This document shows positions 44,108 to 52,100 of a stretch of DNA of 64,000 nt, in pieces. Positions within the stretch are counted from its first letter, which is position 1. Every line of letters begins with the position of its first letter. This stretch comes from Parapedobacter pyrenivorans. GTDB lineage: Bacteria; Bacteroidota; Bacteroidia; Sphingobacteriales; Sphingobacteriaceae. The position numbers and the translations under genes were made by a program. The stretch is from assembly GCF_014636865.1 (NCBI RefSeq), contig NZ_BMER01000004.1, positions 186,001 to 250,000 on the forward strand, in the 5' to 3' direction. The notes beneath the pieces are model-generated. The model was not told where the DNA came from. It ran no database searches and saw nothing but the letters and a program-made list of their open reading frames with translations.

Positions 44108-44734
44108 CTACGCGTCGAATAAGCTGCTGATCTGCTCGATGATTTCGGGTTTGTATCCCACCATCCTTAGAATTTCGCGCGCTCCTTCGAAGACGATAAC
44201 GGTAGGCACTGACCTTACGCCATATTGTGCGGCCATGTCGGGATGGTCAAACGGATTAACGTCCCGGTACGGGACGCCACAGCGGTCTAATGCATCGGTT
44301 ACAGCTGTGCAGGTGGCGCAGCTGTCTGTCCGGAATTTGAGGATGCGCAGGCTCGTTTCCATGGTTTTGGGTTCACCGTTGATGTAATCAACAAAGGTTA
44401 GTATTTCACCGGGAGTCCCGGACAGTTCGAATTTGAGGTTTATAGGGATGTCGTATTGTTGGTGTATCCGATCCACTGCTGCCGCAAAATCGCGTCCCCA
44501 ATTCCGGTTGCCGCTTCCGGATATAGAAAGTATTTTGCGGTGATGTTCTTCAAGGAAACTTTGCACCAAAGGAGGTACAGCCCCCATTGGATCTGTATAT
44601 GTAACTAGGTGAGCTTGCCGGAATGGGATAATGGTCGGGAGCTCGCAGGTACGAAGGTGCAGCACCGAAAGCTCGGCGGCCTTATTTACAAAGCGCCTAA
44701 CATTCCCTGTCCTGCTGGCAAATATGATGAGCAT
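44108..44734 (-). CDS. NrdI-like flavodoxin fused to a NrdH/thioredoxin-like domain
   Basis: A 208-residue protein of two domains. Residues 1-118 match NrdI, the flavodoxin that supplies oxidant for the di-manganese cofactor of class Ib ribonucleotide reductase: FASRTGNVRRFV (flavin phosphate loop), LVTYTDPMGAVPPLVQSFLE, ISGSGNRNWGRDFA, KFELSGT. Residues about 127-208 are a glutaredoxin/NrdH-like redoxin with C139-A-T-C142 and cis-proline P177 (SVPTVIVF), the electron donor type used by NrdEF. Normally nrdH and nrdI are separate genes beside nrdEF; here they are fused and no reductase gene is in the window. The gene is alone. Confidence 0.85.
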   Translation of the reverse strand: MLIIFASRTGNVRRFVNKAAELSVLHLRTCELPTIIPFRQAHLVTYTDPMGAVPPLVQSFLEEHHRKILSISGSGNRNWGRDFAAAVDRIHQQYDIPINLKFELSGTPGEILTFVDYINGEPKTMETSLRILKFRTDSCATCTAVTDALDRCGVPYRDVNPFDHPDMAAQYGVRSVPTVIVFEGAREILRMVGYKPEIIEQISSLFDA

Positions 44735-44909
44735 AATATGTCTTATACTAAACCTCGTTTAAGGCGATTTTGTTTACACCTGAAGGCTTTACTAAGACAG
44801 CATAAACGGCTAATCCAGTATATAAATGGTTTGAACGCACGGAAACAAACTGAGCTAATCGTGTAGCAATCTCATTCATCACTACGTTAGGCAATAAAGA
44901 CCCATTTTT

Positions 44910-45533
44910 ATGAAAAACACATTGATTTCGTTTATTTTTATGTTTGCCATACTGGATGCCCATGCACAACGGCAGGAGAAAATCGGTTTCGGCATACAGG
45001 CGGGGTGGAGCATGTCTAGGATTTCGGGCGATACCTTTGATGGAAAGGCAGGTTTCATCGGCGGCGTACACGCCAACTTCCCGGTATTTGGCAGTTTCTA
45101 TGTGCAGCCCGAAGTCAATTTCCAGCAGTTGGGCGGCAAATATAAAAGTGACGCGTATGTAATAGGTGATATTCTTTATCGGGATGCCGAACTGAATATG
45201 AATTACCTGGGTGTACCGATCCTGATGAAATACCGTTTCAACCCCATTGATTTGGACATCTTTGTCGGTCCGCAGGTGGGCTTTAAGCTACGTGCCAAAA
45301 ACAAAGTGGGTGAGGGAGAAACCTATGAGGCGTACCATGTGAAGGACACCGACATAGCGGGGGTATATGGGTTGGAATATTGCTTGCGGCTACCGGATAG
45401 CCGTGTGGACCTGATACTGAACGCCCGCTACACGACGGGATTCACGAATTTCAATAAGGGCGAAAATCCCAATATGCCCAATGATAGCTACCGAAATAAT
45501 GCGCTTGCTTTTATACTGGGTATCCGGTTTTAG
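44910..45533 (+). CDS. Porin-family outer-membrane beta-barrel protein
   Basis: A 207-residue protein with signal peptide (FIFMFAILDAHAQ, cleavage near 20) and an eight-stranded barrel of the PorT/OMP_b-brl_2 type: IGFGIQAGWSMSRISG, FYVQPEVNFQQLGGKYK, NYLGVPILMKYRF, FVGPQVGFKLRAKN, and the C-terminal NALAFILGIRF with a terminal Phe. This large Bacteroidota family has no uniform function. It is a single gene that diverges from the NrdI-like gene. Confidence 0.88.
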   Translation: MKNTLISFIFMFAILDAHAQRQEKIGFGIQAGWSMSRISGDTFDGKAGFIGGVHANFPVFGSFYVQPEVNFQQLGGKYKSDAYVIGDILYRDAELNMNYLGVPILMKYRFNPIDLDIFVGPQVGFKLRAKNKVGEGETYEAYHVKDTDIAGVYGLEYCLRLPDSRVDLILNARYTTGFTNFNKGENPNMPNDSYRNNALAFILGIRF

Positions 45534-45547
45534 CTTAATTGAGGTGA

Positions 45548-46054
45548 TTATAAGTCCAATTCGCCTTCACGGCCGATATCCATTTGCTTGCCAGACAGGG
45601 CACTGGTAGCCACTTTCAGGAAAGTAACCAACTTATTGGTTTTGTTGTCCCAATAGTGACCTTCTTCTGGTGTCACCTTCAGCACGCGGATACGCGGGTC
45701 TTCCCGGCCCTGTTCGAACCAGGCCGCTACTATCTTGTTCCAATATTTGTCAATACGGGTACTGTCTTGCGAGATATTGCCCGTGCCATTGATGCTGAGG
45801 AAACTATAGTTACTTACGTCGGAATATAAAAGGCTCACTTTATGATTCCGTTGGAGATTTTGGTGTGTATCGCTTTCCGAAGAAAAGAGAAACCAGATAT
45901 CGCCGTTTTCGTCTACCTCCTGTCTGCTCATGGGGATGGCGTGTGGGTAATCGCTTTCGGGATTGAACGTACATAACATGCCGATATCAATTTTGTCAAC
46001 CAGACTTTTTAATTTTTCGATGGCTTCCTGGCGTTGCAAATTTTCTGTACTCAT
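45548..46054 (-). CDS. Pyridoxamine 5'-phosphate oxidase-like (general stress protein 26 type)
   Basis: A 168-residue protein with a split-barrel flavin-binding fold. Typical stretches are IDIGMLCTFNPESDYPHAIPMS, GDIWFLFSSESDTHQNLQRNHKVSLLYSD and YSFLSINGTGNISQDSTRIDKYWN. Family members bind FMN or F420 and have been linked to general stress. It is followed in the same direction, in reverse order on the map, by the acetyltransferase gene at 46077, 22 bp upstream, so the two may be co-transcribed. Confidence 0.88.
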   Translation of the reverse strand: MSTENLQRQEAIEKLKSLVDKIDIGMLCTFNPESDYPHAIPMSRQEVDENGDIWFLFSSESDTHQNLQRNHKVSLLYSDVSNYSFLSINGTGNISQDSTRIDKYWNKIVAAWFEQGREDPRIRVLKVTPEEGHYWDNKTNKLVTFLKVATSALSGKQMDIGREGELDL

Positions 46055-46076
46055 AGTGTTGTTTAATTAACAGCAT

Positions 46077-46616
46077 TTAACGCATAAACCCCAAAGCGCC
46101 CGGTTTGTTTGAAATAAACTCGGCCTTAATAAAGTTGAGCTCCAAAAACTCCGCCGGTAAGCCATCGTAGTTGAAAAGCCGCTTGGAAATAAACCCCTGA
46201 TTGGTCAAAATCTTCCGTGAAGCCACATTAGCCGGGTCGATGATGGCCGTAAGCGTTTTGAGTTGCTTTTCAGACTGGGCGATTTCAATGAGTTGCTTGG
46301 CGGCCTCTGTGCCCAGTCCCTTCCCCCAGTATTGCGGCAATAAGCTGTACCCCAATTCGGCCGAGAAGGCCGCTTCCTCGGTGACCTCCAGCTTGCCCAA
46401 GCCAACAAATATGCCGGATTGGCGCTCAAAAAGTTTGAACTGGCCAAAGCGATCATGCAGCGCGTTGTTAGCGAGCAGGGCCTGAAATTCTTCCATAGCT
46501 TCTTCGTAGGGAATAGCGCGTTCAGTAATCTGCGCCATTACCTGCTCGTTGCTGACAAGTGCATAATATAGGTCGAAATCGTTTGCCGTGAATTTATCGA
46601 GCAATAGTTTGTCCAT
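46077..46616 (-). CDS. GNAT-family N-acetyltransferase (RimJ/RimL-like)
   Basis: A 179-residue acetyltransferase: N-terminal LLLDKFTANDFDLYYALVSNEQVM, central FVGLGKLEVTEEAAFSAELGYSLLPQYWGKG (split at about residue 95) with the acetyl-CoA loop YWGKGLGTEAAKQLIEIA, and VASRKILTNQGF near the end. I place the start at 46616 (MDKLLLDKF) because family members begin just before this strand; the frame extends to an ATG at 46670, adding 18 unconvincing residues. Substrate unknown. Confidence 0.85.
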   Translation of the reverse strand: MDKLLLDKFTANDFDLYYALVSNEQVMAQITERAIPYEEAMEEFQALLANNALHDRFGQFKLFERQSGIFVGLGKLEVTEEAAFSAELGYSLLPQYWGKGLGTEAAKQLIEIAQSEKQLKTLTAIIDPANVASRKILTNQGFISKRLFNYDGLPAEFLELNFIKAEFISNKPGALGFMR

Positions 46617-46773
46617 CGGGCTAAGATAGGAAAAGATGCCCATTGACGGTGAAGCTGACCATAGCGACATAAAATAGGAATTATGTATTGGCCAAAAAAG
46701 CCCGACATTATGGGACGAATTACGGAAAAATCGCTACTTTTGAACGATGCTATTTGCTGGATAATGCCAACTC

Positions 46774-49749
46774 ATGGGGAGTATTGATCTAAACCAAAGT
46801 TTGCGGAAAAGGCTGTTATTGCTGATATTGGGATGCTTTTCGCTGGCTTCAGCGGCTCAGGTATCTCCGTATCACTATGTCCAGATTATCCCCGGCGTTG
46901 ATGCACACCATACCATGATCAGCGATGCTGTTAAAGATCAGGCCGGAATGATTTGGATGGTTGCAGGAGGAATGCTCTACCGGTACGACGGTGTAAATGT
47001 GATCCCCTTTTCTAAATTGTACAGCGAAACGCTGCCTTTTGATGAAGTGAGCGACCTGTTGGCGGATCCATGGGGCCGCTTATGGATAAATAGCCGCAAC
47101 GGGCTAGCTGTTTTTGATACGAATACCTGGTCTTTGATAGGTAAAGAGCATGGTATCGGCGAACTGGTAGGGAAGTCGGTCATTGCGTTTTATCGTGGTG
47201 ATAATGTGCTGTATGTGGCTGATGGAGAGGGCGCCGTTTGGCAAGTCGGTGAGTACACAGCGAAACAACGTTTTCGTTTTGACACAAATGTTGTACATGA
47301 AAGACGACCGTTGGGCAAGATTCTGATAGCCGATGCCGACAATCTATGGTTGGCCTTCGGGAATCAATTATACCGTTATGGACTGCATGGTGGTGATACA
47401 AAGGTGACGGCATTCCCCGCTGGTCTGTTTGATGAGTTTGAAGATTTATTACCGATAGTGGGTGGTGCGCTGATTCGCGTTTATTCCCAGGGTTATTATG
47501 TGTTTGACGGTGATAATTTTCTCCGTTGGTTGGGTAATGACTTTAAAGGCAATGATTTCACCACATGGAATCATTGGTCTTTTACCAGTGGAGACAAAGT
47601 GATTATTGTTCACGGGAGTCAGTACCTCGAATACAGTCGCGATACCACTTTGCGGTTACGCCATGCCGGTACTAATGGTATGGCAGAAAATATATTGTAC
47701 AAACGACTCAATGCATGGCAATATGGACAGCAGGAGTGGTTATTAGCTACCGACCAAGGGTTGTACAGTGTTTTCAGGTCTAGGATTCCATTCAATTTCA
47801 TGGGGGCAAGATCGGCCCGTGGAATGGTTAAACAGCATGGGATATATTATTTCGGTGGTTATGGCTACTTGAATACTTGGTCTCCAAATCGGGTATTCGG
47901 CCCCTATACCGAGGCACCCGAAAATAACTATTATGCCTTTTTGCCGCTGTCGACCGATACCACGGTTATCGCCATGGAGGGTGAATTTTTGAATTACCTG
48001 ATTAATGGACGTATTGTAAAGGCACCATTACACTTATCTGATAACGAGCGGGGACGTTTCAATGGCATGGCTTATTGCCTGGCACGCCAATCGGCTGATA
48101 CCTTGTTGGTCGGTACGTTCAACGGGATTTGGAAATATGCACTATCATCAGGACGTGCCTTACCATTGCTTTGCCCGCAAAGCGGTTTCTTCAGTGAGGG
48201 CATGCGCGTACTATCACTTGCTGTCTTGGAGACCGGCATCAGTTATACGACAACGGAGGGCTTCTTCGTATGGAAAGCAGCGGGCACGTGCCGTAAAATC
48301 TATCCCGCGGACCATACCAAGCTAAACATCTACACACATAGTTACGAAGGAGACTCCGTATATCTAGGCACCAAAGGCCGGGGACTTGTAGTGTTGGATG
48401 CTTCGTCTAATACAGGCCGGTCACTCCGCATGGAAGATGGGTTGGCCAGCAATACCATATATAGCATGAAATGGATTGGCAATAAGCTGTTCCTAGGCAC
48501 GCATAACGGTATCTCGATATACGGGGGTAGGCAATTCTTTAACTATTACCATGCGGATGGGCTTCCTTTTGAAGAGTTTAATCACCAAGCAATCTATTAT
48601 GACGAAACCAGTGATTGGCTGTTTATGGGTGGTACCGGAGGATACACGTATTTTCATCCCGAGCAATTGACGACTGCTGGAGACAACTTTGATATCCAAC
48701 CGGTGCTCTCCCGTATCCATATGGGATTGAAGACCAACCGATACGTCGAAGAGTATGCCGGTCTGCAGCAATTAGATACACTTAACTTGTCGCCCGATGT
48801 GGTATGGCTATCCATGGATTTTGCACGCCCCAATGCCTATCGGCAAGTCTATCGGATGCAGTTCAAAATCGAGCCGTTTATGGACGATTATCAGGAAATG
48901 CCGGCTTTTTCCCAGATTAACCTCACGGGCTTATCGGCAGGCTACTATTACTTATCAGTGCGGACTACGGCGTTGAATTCCGACATGCCGGAGATTATCC
49001 GTACGTGGGTCATCCATAAGAAGCCGATCTTTACGGAAACACTTACGTTTTTTACCTTGTTATGTTTGACCATTGCGGGTATTCTGACATTTTTCCTGTA
49101 TGAGCGCTCACGCCGTACAAAAAACGAGTACAAGCTCAGGGGGAAAATATCCCGAGACCTACATGATGAAGTAGGCGGGTTACTTACCGGTATTTCCATG
49201 CAGGCAGATTTGCTTAAGCTTAAAATGGGCGGAGAGGAACAGGCCGTAATGGCTGTGGGTAATCATAGCAGGAAGGCCACACAAATGATGGACGACATTA
49301 TTTGGGCGGTAGATACCCGCAACAACGACCAAGACAGCACCGTGGATCGTATGAAATATGTAGCTATGGCGTTGTTGGATCCATTGGATATCACGATTAG
49401 TTTTGATTTTGAGCACGGTGAGCGCAAAATCGCCCAATCGCTGCGGCAGAACCTTTACCTCATCTTTAAAGAAGCGATACACAACATATGCAAGCACTCA
49501 AATGCCACGGCTGTACGAATAGGATTACGTTTCACTTCAAGAACTATCGAGCTGTATGTATGCGATAATGGCAAGGACAGTAAAAAGCGATTCGGTGAAG
49601 GACGAAGCGGCAACGGACTGCGTAATATGCAACTGCGAGCCGACCAGATTAATGCCGACTTGTGGTGCGGCTTTACCGAAGACGGGTATATGGTAAAGTT
49701 GACCGCCCCTTATCATAGGATGAGACTATTTAACCGGATTAGGATTTGA
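46774..49749 (+). CDS. Two-component sensor kinase with Reg_prop periplasmic propellers
   Basis: A 991-residue membrane kinase. A signal peptide (LILGCFSLASAAQ) precedes about 640 residues of Reg_prop-type propeller repeats (WMVAGGMLYRYDG, GRLWINSRNGLAVFD, KLFLGTHNGISIYG), a Y_Y_Y domain (about 650-745) and a membrane helix (about 755-778). The cytoplasmic part is a HisKA_3 kinase with H797 (ISRDLHDEVGG), N-box (KEAIHNICKHS) and GNGLRNM, the class that pairs with LuxR-type regulators. Such a regulator is encoded at 50624, with a 7TM protein between. It probably senses an extracellular cue that controls the adhesin cluster downstream. Confidence 0.92.
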   Translation: MGSIDLNQSLRKRLLLLILGCFSLASAAQVSPYHYVQIIPGVDAHHTMISDAVKDQAGMIWMVAGGMLYRYDGVNVIPFSKLYSETLPFDEVSDLLADPWGRLWINSRNGLAVFDTNTWSLIGKEHGIGELVGKSVIAFYRGDNVLYVADGEGAVWQVGEYTAKQRFRFDTNVVHERRPLGKILIADADNLWLAFGNQLYRYGLHGGDTKVTAFPAGLFDEFEDLLPIVGGALIRVYSQGYYVFDGDNFLRWLGNDFKGNDFTTWNHWSFTSGDKVIIVHGSQYLEYSRDTTLRLRHAGTNGMAENILYKRLNAWQYGQQEWLLATDQGLYSVFRSRIPFNFMGARSARGMVKQHGIYYFGGYGYLNTWSPNRVFGPYTEAPENNYYAFLPLSTDTTVIAMEGEFLNYLINGRIVKAPLHLSDNERGRFNGMAYCLARQSADTLLVGTFNGIWKYALSSGRALPLLCPQSGFFSEGMRVLSLAVLETGISYTTTEGFFVWKAAGTCRKIYPADHTKLNIYTHSYEGDSVYLGTKGRGLVVLDASSNTGRSLRMEDGLASNTIYSMKWIGNKLFLGTHNGISIYGGRQFFNYYHADGLPFEEFNHQAIYYDETSDWLFMGGTGGYTYFHPEQLTTAGDNFDIQPVLSRIHMGLKTNRYVEEYAGLQQLDTLNLSPDVVWLSMDFARPNAYRQVYRMQFKIEPFMDDYQEMPAFSQINLTGLSAGYYYLSVRTTALNSDMPEIIRTWVIHKKPIFTETLTFFTLLCLTIAGILTFFLYERSRRTKNEYKLRGKISRDLHDEVGGLLTGISMQADLLKLKMGGEEQAVMAVGNHSRKATQMMDDIIWAVDTRNNDQDSTVDRMKYVAMALLDPLDITISFDFEHGERKIAQSLRQNLYLIFKEAIHNICKHSNATAVRIGLRFTSRTIELYVCDNGKDSKKRFGEGRSGNGLRNMQLRADQINADLWCGFTEDGYMVKLTAPYHRMRLFNRIRI

Positions 49750-49761
49750 GTCAAACAACAG

Positions 49762-50523
49762 ATGATATATGACCTAGTGATTGGATTTGCTGCTGGCGGG
49801 ATATTATTTAGCTTTTTAGCCATCGTAATCCGGCTTATTGATCAAAGATTACGCAGGGACCTAGCCGAGATTTTGCTTAGCATTGCACTTTTTTCCCTGA
49901 TGTGGTTTGCATTTATCTACCTGATGATTGTGACCCGTTATATTCAATACATCCCCAATCTCTACAACAAAGGCATTCCCCTATACTACCTGATCGCCCC
50001 CTGTTCCTATTATTATGTGCGTCTTAAGCTGTATCCCATAGCGAAGGTGCCCAGACGCTGGTTGGTACATGCAATTCCGTTTCTATTTGGCCTGATTGAT
50101 ATTGTGCCATACATGATTACTAGCATGGCCGAAAAGCAAGCATTTATGGCGAGCCTGGCGCATGACGTAAGCCTGGGCTATAAGCACGGTTATGGGTTTA
50201 TAAATCAGCAATGGCATTACATCATCAAGTTAGCCCTTGCTGCGATATACCTGTTTTCGCAATGGCAGTTGTTGTTTATGGCGGATGCCACCGCACATTC
50301 CTACGGGCGTAAACTGCGATTTTCACTATATGGCTACACAGTTATTTTTTCGCTGTTCATGTTGGTGCAATTGGGTATGGTTTTCAATATTGTGTTTAAT
50401 AGGCAGCAAGCGAGTTATATCTTGATGGATTTCGATAAATTATTCTGGGTTAGTTTGCTATACCTATTGGTCGGTATCTGGCTCTGTATTGGGCCATATA
50501 TCACAAAGCGGCGTATAGTTTAA
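49762..50523 (+). CDS. 7TM membrane protein resembling the sensor half of membrane AraC regulators
   Basis: A 253-residue inner-membrane protein with about seven helices (for example DLVIGFAAGGILFSFLAIVI, LLSIALFSLMWFAFIYLMIV, FWVSLLYLLVGIWLCIG) and conserved PLYYLIAPCSYYYVR between helices 2 and 3. This resembles the N-terminal membrane domain of Bacteroidota proteins that carry a C-terminal AraC helix-turn-helix, but here the protein ends after the last helix with KRRIV and has no DNA-binding domain. It is encoded 12 bp after the sensor kinase and before the LuxR regulator, so it may modulate that kinase. Function unknown. Confidence 0.75.
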   Translation: MIYDLVIGFAAGGILFSFLAIVIRLIDQRLRRDLAEILLSIALFSLMWFAFIYLMIVTRYIQYIPNLYNKGIPLYYLIAPCSYYYVRLKLYPIAKVPRRWLVHAIPFLFGLIDIVPYMITSMAEKQAFMASLAHDVSLGYKHGYGFINQQWHYIIKLALAAIYLFSQWQLLFMADATAHSYGRKLRFSLYGYTVIFSLFMLVQLGMVFNIVFNRQQASYILMDFDKLFWVSLLYLLVGIWLCIGPYITKRRIV

Positions 50524-50537
50524 CGGAAATTTGAAAA

Positions 50538-50585
50538 CCTACCTTTTCGGGTAGGAGAATTTATCGGCTCAATCTTTTACTTTTG
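50538..50585 (+). promoter_or_regulatory. Dyad CCTACC-TTTTCG-GGTAGG with promoter, upstream of the response regulator
   Basis: CCTACC (50538-50543) and GGTAGG (50550-50555) surround TTTTCG. TACTTTTG (50578-50585), a match to TAnnTTTG, follows 22 bases after the dyad, so the dyad sits at about -45, an activator position. The same element with one compensated base pair occurs at 51433-51450. The LuxR-type regulator at 50624 is the natural candidate to bind it. Confidence 0.6.
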
Positions 50586-50623
50586 GCAACATTTACTTAG
50601 AAGCAACATACAAACCAATCAAT

Positions 50624-51277
50624 ATGAGGCAGGGCAAATATAAGTTGGCTATTGTAGAAGATAGGCAGGTCGTTTTGGATGCATTGGTTGAGTTTTTCCA
50701 AACTTCCGCAAACTTCGACCTCTGTCTTATGGCCAGTTCTGCCGAGGATTTTATGGAACGATGGAAAGAACAGCGCATTGATCTGTTGCTCTGTGATATC
50801 GGCTTACCGGGCAAATCAGGCATTGAAACCGCATGGTATGTGAAGCGCCGGTCTGCCGCGAGTCAAGTAGTCATGTATACGGTCTTTGACGATAAGGAAG
50901 CCATTTTCCAAGCACTATGTGCTGGTGCTTCAGGCTACTTGCTTAAAAACACGCCGTTGCCCAAAATGGAGGAGCAACTGCTTGACGTACTTCATGGCGG
51001 CTCGGTAATGAGCCCGCATGTGGCGCGGATGGTAATTGGACATTTCAATCCGTTTTTAGACCGCTCCCGAGCGCCATCGGACGTGGAGCGGCTGACACCA
51101 CGGGAAATCGAAATTGTCTCCATGCTCCAAAATGGAGATTCCTATAAACGGGTGGCCGAAAATTCGAATGTTAGTGTGGATACGGTGAAATTCCACATCC
51201 GGAATATCTATAGTAAATTGCAGATCAACAGCCGCGCTGAGTTGATCAATAAATACAAGCGACCGATACGTGAATGA
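50624..51277 (+). CDS. LuxR/NarL-family response regulator
   Basis: A 217-residue regulator: receiver with E12/D13, phospho-acceptor D58 (LLLCDIGLPGKSG), then a LuxR-type helix-turn-helix (about 152-213: LTPREIEIVSMLQNGDSYKRVA, VSVDTVKFHIRNIYSKL). It should be phosphorylated by the HisKA_3 kinase encoded at 46774. It has its own promoter with a dyad at 50538-50555, and the same dyad lies upstream of the secreted-protein and adhesin genes, so it probably controls itself and the surface cluster. Confidence 0.93.
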   Translation: MRQGKYKLAIVEDRQVVLDALVEFFQTSANFDLCLMASSAEDFMERWKEQRIDLLLCDIGLPGKSGIETAWYVKRRSAASQVVMYTVFDDKEAIFQALCAGASGYLLKNTPLPKMEEQLLDVLHGGSVMSPHVARMVIGHFNPFLDRSRAPSDVERLTPREIEIVSMLQNGDSYKRVAENSNVSVDTVKFHIRNIYSKLQINSRAELINKYKRPIRE

Positions 51278-51687
51278 TCAACCTAACTTTTAAATCTTAA
51301 TCTTCACTTATTGCCTTCTTGCTGCAATATTATTATTTCATTATCAATGAATTATGTCGGATTCGTCGGTTTCTTACCATAGGGTAAATAACGGATTCCG
51401 AGGCGGCAAATAGCCTTCCTAAAAAATGAAATCCCACCTTTTCGGGTGGGTATTATCACTAATCATATGTTTTCCTTTGTAGTGGAATTACTACAAAAAT
51501 TTATTTTTCTATGAAAATATTTCTACTGCTCCAAAGTCGATCACCTATTGAGGGAAACCGATGTTTCCGAACACCTCGCCTAACTTAAATCGTTTCCGAG
51601 ATTCATCATATCGAAGGGTTACGATATCGTTGCCCTACAATTTCAATGAGTTATTAAATCAACCCCAAAACGAATAAACTAGTAGAA
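51278..51687. other. Intergenic region, 410 bp, with long leader of the adhesin cluster
   Basis: Holds a second copy of the regulator-type dyad (51433-51450, listed separately) and a smaller dyad TTACC-ATAG-GGTAA at 51374-51387. If transcription begins near 51485 the leader to the gene at 51688 is about 200 bases. Within it a 25-codon frame (51511-51588, beginning MKIFLLLQS) could encode a leader peptide, but its length is within chance. No RNA family is recognised. Confidence 0.6.
51433..51479 (+). promoter_or_regulatory. Dyad CCCACC-TTTTCG-GGTGGG upstream of the secreted protein/adhesin genes
   Basis: CCCACC (51433-51438) and GGTGGG (51445-51450) enclose the same TTTTCG as the dyad at 50538; the one changed stem pair (T-A to C-G) is compensated. 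A TTTG at 51476-51479 lies 26 bases past the dyad, against 27 in the first copy, although the upstream TA of the -7 element is missing here. Proposed binding site for the regulator encoded at 50624. Confidence 0.55.
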
Positions 51688-52068
51688 ATGCGTATTTTAA
51701 TCAGTTTAATGTCTATTTTCTTGAGTTCTCAATTATCATTCGCACAGGAGGAGAACCCCTTTACCGTAGCTGCAAAAGCAGACCTACACGCTTTGGTGGA
51801 GAATGAAGAGCTTCTTACAATCGTTGACCTTTCAGACCTCGATCCAGAAGATGAGGAGTCTTTGTTTGACAACTTTTATCGAAAATATAAAATCAACATC
51901 CTGAATGATATAGACGATGAAGTACGCCGTGGATACCTCACGGAAGTCTATGAACGCATGATCTTCCTTTTGAGCAAAGAGGCAAAATTGGCTGTGGCTG
52001 AGTTTGAGGAGAAGATCGATCGGAATCCTGCGCTTGGCCGACAACTCCGCAATCTTATCTTCGAATAA
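51688..52068 (+). CDS. Small secreted protein of unknown function
   Basis: A 126-residue protein with a signal peptide (ILISLMSIFLSSQLSFAQ, cleavage near 20). The mature part is strongly acidic and helical (LVENEELLTIVDLSDLDPEDEESLF), then a helical region around YLTEVYERMIFLLSKEAKLAVAEF, shown here in part. It lies 32 bp before the giant adhesin gene and behind the proposed regulator site, so it is the first gene of that transcript. No family is recognised; a chaperone or cofactor role for adhesin export is only a guess. Confidence 0.75.
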   Translation: MRILISLMSIFLSSQLSFAQEENPFTVAAKADLHALVENEELLTIVDLSDLDPEDEESLFDNFYRKYKINILNDIDDEVRRGYLTEVYERMIFLLSKEAKLAVAEFEEKIDRNPALGRQLRNLIFE

Positions 52069-52100
52069 CCTGATACATTTTCTACCCGTAATCGTCCTTC

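Noticed and set aside
50538-50555. Hairpin 15 bases after the 7TM gene read as a terminator
   Set aside because: No T run follows, and the same element recurs at a matching distance from another promoter-like TTTG, so a regulatory role fits better.
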